Source: Anas platyrhynchos (taxonomy: Eukaryota > Chordata > Aves > Anseriformes > Anatidae). Taken from it: a stretch of DNA of 64,000 nucleotides. Location: the NCBI RefSeq assembly GCF_047663525.1, contig NC_092588.1, positions 91,571,501 to 91,635,500 on the forward strand, written 5' to 3'. Below are positions 26,201-41,200 of this stretch, one piece after another (the first letter of the stretch is position 1; each line of letters starts with the position of its first letter). The translations under genes were made by a program, and so were the position numbers. The notes beneath the pieces were generated by a model that did not search any database, was not told the origin of the DNA, and saw nothing but the letters and a program-made list of their open reading frames with translations.

Positions 26201-29200
26201 TAGACGAAACCTACTCTGTCTGTTTTAATCGCTTCTGCTGCAGTTCCCAAGCTATTCACCATCTTTTCACTAGAAAACTTTCTTTCAAGCTTCACATCTA
26301 CTGCAGAAATGATAGTAGATATTTTGTACTCAGCCAGACAGCTAAGAAAAATGAAAATTTCTTGGTTTTAAGAATGCTACTTATACTTTTCCTTGTCATC
26401 CTAATGAAGCATGAACTGTTTGTGGGACCAAGAGGATATTACTGCAACAAAACCATATTTCCACAGGCAGCAATATTGGCATTAAACACAGAGCAAAGTT
26501 TGCAGGGCTATTCCTGAAGTTGGACATGCTGAATAATGTTTAAACACAGGCACAACACAGCAACAAGATGGCCACACAAGGTCCTTCCCTGAGGACTGGG
26601 TCTACTCTCTAAGCTCCTCTCTTACTTTTTACTTCAGTTGCTTGGCCCTATCCCACCTTGCCATAGCCCTTCTCTTTTTTATGCGGTCCTACCTCATTTT
26701 TTTGCCGCTGGCTCTAACTATTGGCACAACTATTACCCCTTTCAGGCCTAACAGATCATGAGGCACGTCCAAGCTCTGCTAAACCAGCACTATAACAATT
26801 CAAGTTATTCTCATCCAAACTGTTTCAGAAAGCAAGAATAGGCAGTAGAAGGGTGTATTTATTCTCTCATACTGTCTACCAGTTTACTGAAATTTTGGAT
26901 GTCATCCTGCAAGGTGCTGAGAGCACTTTCTTGCTATTGTGCTGAGCGTGCTTCTGAATTAGGCTATTTGCTACATAGCAGGACCAAACAAGGACTAGAT
27001 TATTAATCAGCATCAATCCCCAAACAGAACTTCCAAGTTTCCGCTTTCAGAAAAATCAAAGATTTTTTTTTTTTAATTTCTCTAAGGACATAAAGTTGAA
27101 ATCCTATGATATTTTAAGAATCAAAGGGCTCTATAACACAGAGATTTTTGTATTTTTTTTTAAATCACCTTCATTTCTTCTTTCACCTTCAGTATAACTT
27201 GTGACTAGTTTTAATTTGTATTATAGATAATATGTCAAACAGTCAAAACAAAAAGCATTGTTTTTCTAAAAGCCTGGTGCTTTGACAAATTCCCTATGAT
27301 AACGGTGTGTTCCTGCAAATATCACGTTTCTGCCTAGTTCACAGTTTTCAATGAGAAATTATTCATAAACAAAATTTTGACTGCTTCTAATTACCAGAAT
27401 ATTTTTGAGTGGTAATCAGGTCACTGTTTCCTAAAAGGGCTATAGGTGAAGCAACTTACCCCGAGGTCCAAACATATAGTCCACAAACTCATTTACTTCC
27501 TGGTCAAAAGCTTTCAGATGCTCCTAAAAAAAAAAAAAAAAAAAAAAAAAAAGACATATAACAACAACATTATCTCATAGCTCACATAGAAAATACAATA
27601 ATAAGAACAGAGTAATTTGGCAAAGAGCATGTCGTGATGCTTAAGTATTTCCAGGGTATGACACATCAGGTCTTCTGAAAAAAAAAAAAATCCTCTAAAA
27701 AAGAATTTATTGAATAGAGGCCTCACTACTGGAAACAGTGCCAAAACTCTAGAACTCTTTAGAAAGTGAACCAGGTCTGAAATGAGGTTTTATTAATGAA
27801 GTAAAAGCCATACAACAGTGTGGAAGTAAACAGTGAAGTAAACTCTGCACCGCAAATCCATCTGTGATGAATGTCATTTTCTCTCTGGTAAAGCTATTTT
27901 TTTGTTTGTTTTTTGTTCTGCTTCCTCAACTAAAATCACTTTTTGTAGAGAGGATCTGGCAATTGCTTTGGTAAGTTTCACAAAGCTGCATGGCTATCAC
28001 CAGGCTAATAACAGCACATGAGCTGAATATATTGACACTTTGCTCTTAAAGAGGGAAACCTTTGGGGCGAGCCAGCTAAGATTTCACTAAATGAGGCACT
28101 GAGTTCTAAAGACAAGTCAGCAGGAGATTTCAGGCCTCCAGTAATGACGTTCAGGCCATGCAGGGAGGCAGGAAAAGGAGGAATTTTACAGAGACTTTGT
28201 GTTTTGAAGTCTAAGCCAATGAAGCTGCTAAGCTGGCAGGCTCAGTGCTTTTGTGACTATTGGTGACTGAGTTGGGAGCTAAGCCTTGACCGGCGCAGGC
28301 CTTCCCTCAGTCAGATGTGGTGGCCTCTCCAAAATAACCTCCTCCCAGACCCTGGTTCTGGGCAGCTGCTTCCTGCATGCTGGTGCATGAACAGCTCTTT
28401 GCCCCAAGTCTGGCTTCAGCCAGGTTCTTCCTCTGTGCTTTCCAACAATTCCTTCCTGTGCTTGATAAATCAATTTCAGCACTTAGCAAATGCAGCCAAA
28501 CTGAGGAGAAAGACGGAGACAAAGAACATCTCCATGAGGCAAGAGCTGCCAAGGGCTGTGTGCGCCTTCAAATGCCAGATTGTCTTCATGACATCTTGGG
28601 CTGCAGCATCCATTAGCAGATTTGCCTTTTGAAGAGCCACATTTGCACCCTGACAAGTACAGGGGCTGGGTTGTGGTGTGGGCAGGGAAAAGCTGCTGGC
28701 CCTCCCAAGCCCCATGTGTTTCTTCCCCTCTGAAGTTGGTCCTCAGGATGCTCAAAGTGAACAGCTTTTATGTGAATATATAGGTACAGCTGAGACCTCC
28801 TAGGGAGCAAGAGGTTTTGCAGCAACCAAGGCTGCAAAACTGCTTCTCCAAAATGCTGCTGTGTTCACATTATCTTAGAAAAATGCACCACCATCACCAC
28901 AAAAAAAAATAATAAATCTTTTATTCTTCCTAAAAAAAAATAATGAAGCAAACACTCAAAAAGCATAACAACAACAGAAAGGAATCAACAAACACCAGAA
29001 AGGAATTGCTCTGAAAAAGGAGAGAAGGAAAGTGATGATTCGTGATACTTCATACTTCACAGCACTGAAGAAACTGAACCAGACTTTAGGAAGTTGTCCT
29101 GCCTGCTGGCTCTGGGAAAGGGTGTTTTCTTGGCTGCAGACAACCCCCTTGGCAGCCAAAGGATGCCTTCAGTTGTAGGATGCCACATTGCTTCCAGGAT

Positions 29201-32200
29201 GTGCAAAATATCTGCTTCCATTTTTACACCTTCAGCTATTCAGCTCATCAGCTAACATTTCATGGTGTAGGTATTGCCATTTGGGCAACGCCATTTTTTA
29301 CTGTTCCTCTGTGACTTGCCCACTTCCTGCATTAGTATGAAACTGAGGTACTCATGTATTTGGTGTTTTTTTTTTAATTTAATTTTATTTTTTGTGTGTG
29401 TGTGTGTGTGTGTGTGTGCGTTTAGACTTAGGAGACTGCTTTGTAAAAAAATACTTTAATGGATTCAAATGTCTTGTAGTAACGAGCATTCAAAGCTACT
29501 TGCTTTCATGGTTACTTTATATAAGCACATCTTACACCATGTCAGGAATAAAGTAATAAACCATGTGTATTCCTTTTATATTTAAATTCTGTAGACAAAT
29601 CTACTCTAGGCTGCATTTAAATGGAAATTCTAGGCTGACTTCTACCAGTTAGATGGAGGAATAGAAATTGTTGAATAATCACTAAGAAGGAAGAGCAGAA
29701 TGAAGATTAAAAAAAAAAAAAAAAGCTTGTACCAGCTCCCAACTCTGCTCCACTCTACCTTAATTAGCAATTGATTGATTCAATGTCTGGTTTGCTTTTC
29801 ATAGGTCATCTGAGAGTAGAAATTTTTATAAGAGGCACAGCAAAATAAATAAATATACTTTAAAATGACCCAACATTTGCCTCCCCTTTAACTCTCCTGC
29901 AACTTATTTTAGCTTACAGGAAGAAAAAAAAAAAAAAAAGTTGTTTGGCTGTCTTACAGATTTACAGTGTTGTTAAAGATGATATATTTGTTTATATACT
30001 AAACACTAGTAGTAATATTTTGGAAAAAATATTCTTAGTTTTAAAAAGTTAGGTTGCTTTGAATGACTGCTCTGTCACCTTTCTTTGGTGCTTATTAAGA
30101 AAGCTCTATGGAGCTTTCTCTATGTCTTCAAAAGACTAGACTGTATTTCTGGACTTTAGAACATGCCCTTAATAGTTCCTGCCTCTGGACAGGTTAGATG
30201 AAAATGTCTTGCTCAACATGGTCAGTTGTATTTGTAAAGAAAAGCAAATAAAACCAGTCTGAACAAAAATACATGCTCTGAGAACTCAATGCTCTCTGGA
30301 AAATCACTGTAATAGCCTTTATCAATGAAAGCATTTCAGCTACAAGGCTAAAGATTAATGTGTGTTTCTTGATTTTCTGATTTTCCTTCTGTTGTACAGG
30401 ACATTGCTCTTGTCATTGGGAATGCTAGCAGTTTGGCAGGACTAGGACAAATTAGTGGAAGATCTATTTACCTACACCAACAAAAAAACATATTAGGTTA
30501 TTCAAACAGATCAAAGCACCCAAGAGGAAAGATGGGGAGGGAGAATAAAGCCAGTGATGATAAAGCAACATGGAGATTTTTTATGAGTTTCAGTATTTTT
30601 AGAACAGAAATGGGAATAAGTGAATAACTTGTTTAATCTTTTGGGAGACACTGAAGAGGAATGACCACCAACAGGACAGGAAACCCACCTAAAGTGGATC
30701 TCTTGGCTGCTGTCACAAACCCTTTAGAATGAGAATTTGCTCCCAAGTATGGGGTCTCTGTAGCCATGAGAAGTCTACGGACTGGTATTCTAAAATTAAA
30801 GGCTCCTTGAAATTCAGAGACAGCAATACTGGATTTTCTGAGATGGGGTGAGGAACTTACACTCAAAACATTCTTTGTGTGCATAAAGTACTATTACAGA
30901 GAATAACTTTGACTGAAATACAAATAAAAGGTAATTCTTAAGTATATGCATTGTGAGGGTTTTTGTTTGATTATGTGGATTTTAAATCACTTTCTGAAAT
31001 AAAGGTCCTACAGATGAGTAAACTGTATTTAATCTTTCTTACACTGTCTGGAAATCTTTTTCATGCAAATGCTTGGAATATCAGTTAGTATCTCAAAAAT
31101 CCAAGACAATTTCTTACACAGCTATGCAGAAACTAATACACTCTATATGCAGAGATCTCATTTCAGGCTTTAAACAAAAAACAGAAGTAGGCGTCAGCTT
31201 CTTCTTGCCCATACAGCTTCTGGAAGTAAATGTGATATTTGAAACAACCATGACAGAAAACATATATATTAAGTGTATGGTGATTTCTTTCTTATTATTT
31301 AGATGACATCTTTTCTTTAATTCCTTCAAGACTTCTGCTCCATAGTCGGCTACTGAGCACTAATGGAATTAATCAGAATTTATCAGCTTGTTTAAAGAAA
31401 ACAATTTTAGATGCCTGCCCATACATGAATGGCCAAGTATTAAACAAGTAGTGGAAAACTGTAGTGTTGACTCCAGAATGGCTGCAATATGGGCTGAAAT
31501 GAAGCAAAGAAAAGGCTAAAATAAGTCTCAGGACTGCGGTGTAACTGCTCACAAAATGAATTATCTTTTTTATTGCTTGGAAGATTTAAAATTAATCTGG
31601 AACAAAGATGTGCAATGCGGGACAATTCTTCTTCAAAAGATTGTTTCAGACCACCTTTTAGGTTTTTGTCTTCATCTTTTAGGATTTCTGTGTTGTATCT
31701 GTAGGGGAAAGCAACAGACAGATGAAGCTGAAGGCAGAAAGATGAGTCAGAGGCTTCCATGGGCTATGTCACTAGAACAAGGGGGAAGTTAAATGAAATT
31801 TGGTGACAAGACATCCAGAAGCTGACTGTTGCTATAAGCAATTTATAATTAGCATATGGAACTGACTGCTAGATAATTTCACTGAAAGTAAGAACAAGCT
31901 GGAGTGAGCTCAAGAGGCAGCAGGGTGGGGGAGGACTGCCACTTCTCCCAATGGATAGACAGGAAGGGAGGCAGGGAGGGAAGGAACAAAATAGCTAGAA
32001 AGGAACCTATCTTAGATCTTCTTTAGCACTTCAGATGAATTGTTTAAAGAAGCAGAAACTGGACTCTTTATTTGATATGGTAATTTTGGAGCTCCATGTT
32101 CTGGGACATTCAGTCAACACTGATGACTGACTAAGATTAAGGGCTAGCTAGCATCACAGAAACTTAATCAGCCCAGAAATACTGCCATAGCTCCTAGGAG

Positions 32201-35200
32201 AAGCACAGCCCTCTGACTGTGATAAACTGTGCTGGCTGAAGGACTATTTTGTCAATGCAAGATGCATCCATGCAGGGTGTGTTTGCTAGTGCAGCAATCC
32301 TGCTGTTTCATTCCTTCCTAACAATTGGCTTTGCAAAGCCAGCAGAATTTTGTAACTGTATTGTCCTAAGAAGGAATGTACTTCAGTGCAACAGCAGTGA
32401 CCCAAGACAAGCAGTACTGCAGGAAGGAAAGTTCTGCTGGTGATCCAGGTCCAGAGTGGTGCCCATGTAATACATGAGCAATGTTTGGTAACGCTCCAGT
32501 TTTGCAAAAGATAATCAAAAATGACTAATAGAGAGAACTATTGGTGACTTCATCTAAAGATATAGTTATTTTAGAGCTACAAGAAAAGAGCAGTCTGTGT
32601 CTTTGTTACAGAAATACAAGTTGTGTAATGCATTTTAATTTAATGCAAAAATGTATTTGAAAAATACAGTATGGTAGAGAAAAACAAACAAAAGAAGGCT
32701 GTTCCAGCTTAGAACAGAAAATAAAAAACAGTCTTCACATGTTTCTTTTCTCTTTCTATCACCTTTCTTCTAAAAGCTTTTACAATAAATTGTTATTGCT
32801 CCAGGAAATAAAGATGCTATTTTTTTCTGGACATTAAATTATTTAAAGAATTTCAAGAGCATCTTAAAAGTTACAACAAATAATAACACCACTTGAGAAA
32901 TATAAAGTATTTCTAAAGGATTTCTGTAGGGTACACATTTTGTTTGAAAGCAGTTTATCTGAATTTCAGTAACCTTCAACCATATTATATTTTATTCCTA
33001 TTATTTTCTCACACTTCACATTATATGCTCCATTCTACTGGAAAAGCTTGCATGCTTACGTGCAAATGCCTGGGCATTTTCCAGTCACTATTAACCAAGT
33101 TCAGCACTTTTTGTGAGAAAGAGGGTAGTATCTTTGCATCTGAGGGTTATTTTTTGCAAGTATTTGGAAATGGTTGAATGCATGTTAGCATCCTGCATGA
33201 ACCTGGTAGCTTTCAGACATACTGGTTATCTGAGAGTAAGTTAGTAGGGGAGCTGAGTCATCAAATAGGCTGGCTTCTACCTTTTTTCTGGAGGAGATGG
33301 AGAACAGCTGTTTGAAAAGTGATTACAGCCAAAAGTACTGAGCACCTTCTCCTGGGCTACTTTAGACACCATAGAGAAAGCTGAGCTGATGGTGGTGTTC
33401 CTGAGGGTATAAAGCTAACAGGAAGGTGAGGCTCACAGATTTTTGCTTTGGTAGCTGCTTGGGTTATGCTGCCTGCAATAAAGTGCAGTGCATTCAGTGT
33501 CTTCCTCAATAAGCAGATCAGTTAATGGTTTGTTATGTGAAAAATGAATGTAATAATGCAAAGATTAGTAAGTGTGGAAAGACACAGCTGAATGTGTGAT
33601 TACAGGTACAGAGCTGTACGGTTTTAGCTAATTGTAGACAGAGGCTTTTATTTTCGGCACTTACTGCAATTGGGCTGCTCAGATGGCTAGATTTGGAATT
33701 ATAGATTATTATTTTTTCTGAAACATTTTACTTATTTTCTGCTTTCTTCTCACAACTTTCAAGTGAGGGCACTTGTGTCTAACAGTTCTCTTATTTTATT
33801 GCACCTTGATGGCATTTACCACTTGGTTTAGCAGTGCCTTCAGGAAAGGAGTAGGCTAACAGCATCACCAAGCGAAACATTTGGCTTGCCAAAGTTTCCA
33901 GGAGCATGCTAAAAGATGTAACTTACACAGCAAAATGGATTTCTTCATTACCACCTTGATTCTTAGTTCTGCATTTTTCTACTTGAACTCATCTTGCAAA
34001 GGAGGGTTAAATCTTCAAAGGAGTCTTGGGTGTAGTCTGTTCACTAATTGTCTTTATTGTAAACTGTCTTCATTATGAGTGGGCTTGTGAGAAGAAAAAA
34101 AAAAAAAAAGCTTAAAATGAAAGGGAATCTCTCCATAAGACCAATGAAGAGGATTCAGAAAGTATGTTCCTTGCTCCAGTCTGGATTGAGGGCTGCAGTA
34201 TTTGTGCCTGTTGGTGTCTGTGAATAAGGATGATAAGATGTGGTTTTGTATTGCAAAATTACATCCCCAGCATGCCTGTGCTCCATAGCAAACTGTGAGG
34301 AGTGGGGTTAGAGATACAGAGAACCCCTCCTAGCCTTCTTTTCTTTTTTCCAGCTGTTTTTGGGGGTATTGCAGATTCTAAAGCATCTTGGACAGTGCCT
34401 ATAATGGCACTGTGTCAGCAGGTGGTTTTGTGGCTTGAAGGTGGAGAAACTTCCACACCCACCTCTGTGGAGCATGTGTTTGGGTGGCCTACATAAAAGA
34501 CTAAGGACACAGCCCTTCTAACAAGCTCTTGCTTAGACATCTTACAGGGAATTACTCCCAGAGAGCATTAACAGAAAGTGGCCTACTAATGGCAAAGCTT
34601 TGCCATGCTGCTCACGAGGCACTTGCACTGAGCATGCTTTGCTCGTTGTCCCCCCAAAACACATGCCATGTGAGGGGCTCCTGCCAGGCACTGAGGGCAA
34701 TGGTTAATCACAGAGAGAAGTGTTGCCATCCAAATCATATTACTTGGTCCTCCCTTTCTTCACGTGAACAAAAATCTGTGCCTAGTAAGGCTGTAGTTGG
34801 TAGCGATGTACCTTCATCACTGCATTTGAAAAATATGGTGTTGCCTAACAAGAATAGACGGGGGTGTTAGGTGAGGAAGGGGTCTTGATAATGGGGAAAG
34901 CAGCATGCTTCCCCATCTCCCTTGTTTGTTTGTGCATAGCGTCCAGTAGTAGGAAGTAAAACACCTCTTGGGCTTGGCTTTTCCTGCAGGCAGCAGGTTG
35001 TGCTGGAGCAAAAAGGGACAGCTATCTGCTTAAGGAGGTTTCTGTGCTTCAGACAAGACTTGAGCTTCAGCTCAGGCTAGGAGATCTACCCAAGTAGGTA
35101 AATTATGCTGGGTATTTAATGCAGAACACCTGTGCTCCATCATGTTTGAAATGCAAGGGGGGATGGGGGGGAATAATTTACTTTTGGGCTTTCCCAACAT

Positions 35201-38200
35201 TTACCTTCCTTAAAAAAATAAAAATTGTCACACAAAATGAAGATCAAATGCTAAATGTTTGTATGCTTTCATTCTCACTTCCTAATGAACAAAAGTTACT
35301 CTGCTTTATTTCTTCCATCTTCCAAAAAGTTTAATACTTTTTTTTTTTTTAAGTTAAACAAGTAACACTTGCTTAGCACTGAGTTTTAGCACTTGTACTG
35401 TAAGTCTTCACAAACCGTCATAGTTCTTTTGTCTTTCTGAAAATGCTAAATTCTATCTGCAATGAAGTAGAATACTAAGTTCCACCTTGTACCGCTAAAT
35501 TTATAATAATACAGGAAGAAAAACCAAGACCAGCGTGTACCACTTTAATGGGGTTATATTTGCAGAGTTGTGCCGTGTTGTACTTCACATAAAGTTCCTG
35601 AAACCAGATTCCCTGGCTTTGGGGTTGCCATCAGAAGTAGTCACTTTGTGAGCCCCTTGAGTCTGTGTGAAAGGCCTTTACAGCCAGGAGGCTCTAGAAA
35701 AGAAGGCTGTTTTCTCTCAGCAGTCTGAGCTGTTTCCAGATAAGGAGCAAACATATTCCAGGCTTTTTTGCTTCTGGAGAAATGGCACTAATTCTTAGGC
35801 TCGTTCTACTTCGGGATTTTTATTTTTGTTTTAACAAGAAGTCTCTTTTCAGCAGGGTTTTGCAGTCCTGCTCAGTGCCACAGCTGCTCAGCCCACATCT
35901 GGGAGTAAGGACCCAGGTGGAGAAACATTTGCTTTATGGCTTCTGCCAGGACTCAGATCACCATCATTGCCAACGGTGAGTAAGCCCTAAGAGGCAGAAC
36001 AACTTAGCATGAAAATACTGTAAGCAAGTAATAAGCTATTTCAGACATCAGTTTTTGCTTCTAGACTATTCAACCTGCTAGCAGTCATAAACAATACTGT
36101 ATTAAATTATCACACACAGTAAGGTAAGCCTGGCCCATTGACTGTATTAGCCATGCCGCTGTCAGATTGTAATGTCATTGTAAGACAATTTTTTAAATAA
36201 AAATAATCATCTGTTTAGTTACTGTAAGTAATATTTATTGCTTAAAAATATTATTTTAAGGAAAAGGAACTTAGAATTTTTTTTCACCACACTTTCTTGG
36301 GTTAGCATGAAAGTGTTTTAAGAACCAATTAATATTTACTTGGTTTCCCAACATCAATTTGTAATTTAATTATTTGAAACCGTGCAGCCTATCATGCACT
36401 TTTCACTGTTATATCTTTTAAAATGCTGAGTGGTTGTACTCTCTCCAGCATGGGAAATCCCCTTTCTAGAATCACTGCTTGCAGGATATCCCTTCTACAA
36501 CTTTCAAACTTTTTTTTTCTCAATTCATTATAATCATGTTTAGTGATGATTAAAATACAGCAATCACAGTGCTCAAAATAGAGCGTATCTTGTTTTAAAA
36601 GAAGAATGGAAAGAAAAGGTAACTGCTGTGGCCCACTTTGCAATGTGTCAGTCATATACACTCCCCAAAACTACATCTGTATAATCCATCCACTTGCTTG
36701 TTATCAGAATTTCAAAATGAAACTGTCACCAGAGCAGATTAGCACAATCCTTTTAAAAGTAATCCTACACAATTCTACCTACTACACAGGGGAACATCAG
36801 CTTAACTTGTAATTAAAGGAGATTTCTCTAGGGAGACCTTAGATGTGGCCTGTCAGTTCCTCAAAAAATGGCAGCAATTATTGACCTCATTTTTCCTTTG
36901 CTCTGACAATCAGATTTAAAAATGACAGCATGACCTGAGGTGGAGCATGATTCCTGACAGTGGTAAGGCTGTATGACTGTGAGGGAATAAACTAAAAGGA
37001 AATGAGTCAAAAATGAAAGCATAAAATAAATTCCACCTCCCCGTTTATGCCGGAGTGAGTAAGTCTCTTTCTTAGGCAAAGTACCAGCACTTTGGAACTG
37101 GTCCTGGCTTGAATAAGAGAAAGTTTTCCTTGGAGCAGGAAGGTCCTTAAGTTACAAGTAAAGAGCCACTAAGTGTTTTTTTACAGAGAGAATAATTCTA
37201 TTACAGTTGCTTCCTTATTATTCTCTTTAGCTCTTGTTGGCTATACAAGGGACTGAAGACAGATCAGTATCAGAATTCACATTGTGTCAGCAATGTGAAA
37301 GCCTGCACAGTCCAGTGTATCTGCTTCCAAACAGCTGGACTTAATAAATGATGCCTAACCAAGCTACTCAATGAAGAGGTAGCACATCACTTTGTGTTGT
37401 ATAAGAGCAATCTAGATGGTTACACTTTAAGAAGCACAGGAAAATAATTTTAACTCTACCAGAGCAAGGAGGGCTTTGGATTAACCAGGTTCTTTTTTAA
37501 GAACAGAGTATTTGCACGCATTTGCACCCAAAGCTTTGCACACATACACAGCTTCTGCTCCACATATGCCACATACCTTATTATCAAGATTTTGCAGTGA
37601 AAAGCCAGCACCCCAAATTTAGAGCCATACGATGAATAAACACAGTGGGGATAGGTAGTATGTGAAATGGTATGGAAAAATTACAGTAAAAAGCTTACAA
37701 GGCAGCTCATTTTTGGGGGGCATGCCATATCATGACAACTTTGTCCTCCTCACTAACTTCAGATTTTGTCACTGAGAAGATTATTTTGTACATTAGTATA
37801 ATTCATGCAGGGCTTTTATTTTTTTGTACTTGGCATGTGTTTGGACCCTTCTCTGTAGAAAGCAAAAGTGACAACACATCCTTGCTAGCACTCTGAATAT
37901 CTTTTTCACAGTTTTCCATTGTAACAAACTGTAAGATTGAGGATGAATAGCAGATCCTAAGCCTGTCTGCAGGATCTCATGGCTAGCTGGACAAGAAACC
38001 TTCTTAAAAAAAAAAAAAAAAAGCCAAAGCTCCAGTTTTCCCACAGTCCTGGCAGAACAGTGAGACAAAGGGTACTCTATGCCTGAAAAGTAGGTTTCTT
38101 GGTTGCTGTCCCAGATGTCTGCAATGTAACCCTGTGTCCCCATGACAGGGATTAATGTGCAAGGGACTGTGTGCCCCTTCTGTTGCAGGCAGGGAGGATC

Positions 38201-41200
38201 AAAAAAGGATTTTCTAAAATGTGTTCCCTGAGCAGGGTTCTCCCGTACTGGAGGGTTTTGCCTGGCTTCCTTCAGCAGCTCATTCCAGTGCTGCAGGGCA
38301 TCTGTGTAGCAGAGGTGTGTGTGGGGGAAACATATCAGGAATACTTGAAATACCCTGTGGTTTGAAATTCTCATTCCCTGTGGTTTGAAATTCTCATTCC
38401 TCAGTACAAGCTTAAAAGACAGCCTGTGGGGTTCTCTTTTTAAAATTAAAATGAAAAAAATAATATATTTTTTAATATATCTTACCTTCCTTGACAGACA
38501 ATTTTCATTAGCCCTTTAGAAAACCAAGTCAGAAACTCAACTGGTAAAATGTTAATTATTAATTAATTGCTTAATTAAGACTTTTTTTTTCCTGCAATAC
38601 TAATTCCCTTTATAGGCACGCCTTTGGTATGGACAGCAGCAACAGAAGACTGAATACAGCCTGTGAAGCACATAACAAAAATGAAAGTCTTAGAGCTGTT
38701 GGAAAAACTAACAGCTATACGCATATATGTAAGTAATACCTGTTTCAACCTAAATAAGCAAGGAATTCACCTTGTCAGGATATAGAGGGTAAAACATACT
38801 TCTAATATATGTAATGCTAAAGATACTGTACATAAGAAAATGAATGAAAGGAAGCACATTTTGTTTACATTTAATTCTGTACAGTATATACAGTCAATGT
38901 ATTATGAATTTCTGGAGTTCACAACTATTTTTTCATGCTATTTGAGTAATTTAAAGCTTTTATTGCTACTGAATGTGTACAGAATACTATTTTAAGTATA
39001 TAAACTTCTAGGAGCAAATAGACAATTATAGAATAGGATGCCTCAGACTTCTTGGCAGTGCTGGCTGTACAACTGCTATAACTGTTCAAGTGCAGCCAGT
39101 TAATTAAAACTGTCCAAATAGGATCTCTTTGGTAATTGGGCTCATCCTTAGTTAAATAAATTAAGCAAAACTCGTGTGTGCAACCACACAGGACAGACCT
39201 GCAGCAAAGGGGCTGAGGGTAGTAGTCTTGTCTACTGGCACAGCTGGAATTGGATCAGATATTCATATGCTTGGTTGGCCTTTGTAGTAACTACTCTAGC
39301 TACAATGGATCTAAGTTCCTAAAGTTACATATTCTAGAGGTTAAAGTTAGGCTTTCAAACTTTTTACTGCCACAGTAACATTAGAATTATATTTTAAAAA
39401 ATACCTGTAAATCAAGTTTATCACTGACCTCTGTATTGTAACCCACAAAAACACATCTACAGTAATGCGTGTACACTTGCTTTATTTCTCAAACCCCTTA
39501 ATAACTTTATTGTGAGGATTAAATTAGACACAGAGATGAAATCTACTCAGTTTTATTTCCTTTGTGGAAAATTGTATATATCAGCATACAGTCAGACTGG
39601 GCTAACTTCTCAAAGGCAAAATGCATCAAAATTATTGAATTATACATTGTATTCACTCACATTTTCTTGCCATATAGGAGCAGACCTGAAAGAAGCAGGA
39701 GACCAAAGAGGGGGATGGCACACTGCCTAACTATGACCCATCACTTTGGGGGTAAAATCTGTGCTGGCCACTGAGAGCTACCAAGACTGTCAGAGCTCCA
39801 CGTGGGTGTATTGGTCCACTTGGCTGACTCACCAGGCCCACTGCCAGGAGTGCAGCCTTCATACTTTAATTTCTCTTCAAAACTTGTAATGAGGGAATCT
39901 GGCAGAATAGCTTAGTGCTTCAGGGCAACTTGTAGCAGTGTCTTTAGCTACAGGTGCTTTAATCGCTGGCCTTGGAGAAATGGCAGAGCTGTACCAGCTG
40001 TAAGAATTCATCCAGTTTTCTTCCTTACTCAGAGCGTGGTTATAAGAAGGGTAAGGTATTGAAATATGCTGGAGTGTGGGAGGCTACGAATAAAAGAGAT
40101 TTGTTCTGTATGGGGATAAAAATGCCACAATGTGCTCTTTCCATTATTCTCAGAGGCTGGTAAGACAGGCCTTGTTTTAGCCTGTTTTAACCACATTGTT
40201 AGCAGTAACAACACTCAACTCACAAATTTGTTCTTACTTTGCTGAAGGAAATCTGATGTAGTTTATCTGCCCACTAGAGAAATGGGTAGTTCTTGTTCAG
40301 CAGTCATTTGCTAAGCCTTGAGGAGTTGCTGCCCATTAGCACAGACCCTCTCCTGAATGATTTATAGGGATGTAAGTGGAAGAAGGGGAAGGGAAAGAGT
40401 GGAGGAGGAGGTGTTTGTACTGTGATGCCATGGATTAGAGTCCATATCCAAGCTTCTACAGTTTCAGTCTTAATCTTCCAACATGCACAAAGCCTTTCAA
40501 TTTCGTTTCTAGGTCATTACGCAAGTATGAAACCATCTAACTACTGCGTAAGGAATCCAGGTACATAACTGAGTACTGGAAACTTTACAGTTAGTTGTAA
40601 GTGTAACTCATTCTGGAAGAGAAACCTGAGCTTTTAGGTCAAAGTGTCTGCTTATAAAACTAAAATCTGTACATTAAACTTAAAATCATACAGATTTTAA
40701 GCTTATGAGTTTAACAAACATCTTCTAATTTTGATCTTCTAATTGTTCCTTGTAACCTTGGTCCCTTAACTGTTAAGTATAGATGAGGTTCAGTGCTGCC
40801 CTGTTGTGGCAGGCAGCTGTCCAGAGGAAAAAGGAGTTGCTGGCAAGGTCAGCTCAAAGTGAGACCTGATATACATCACAGGCACCAATCAAGTCTCTGG
40901 TACTAGTTTCCAGAAAATTAATATCCTCAGGAGCTCAACTTTCCAACATGTGAAGTAGATGCTCCAAAGGAGGAGACGCATCGCTCCTTATTTTGCATTA
41001 AATGTGGGTTGATGGGAATAACTTTTTGAAGAAATTACATGTTCTTAGAAGTAAATGTAATAAATGTATTCACTTTAGATGACAAGTTAAAAGTAGCATT
41101 GATGTTATCTAGAGCTGTTGCAGATGATTTAAGTATCACTACATGTATCACTACATCTATCCTTAAAGATGGAGAAAATGGGAAGTTGCCTACCCTAGAA

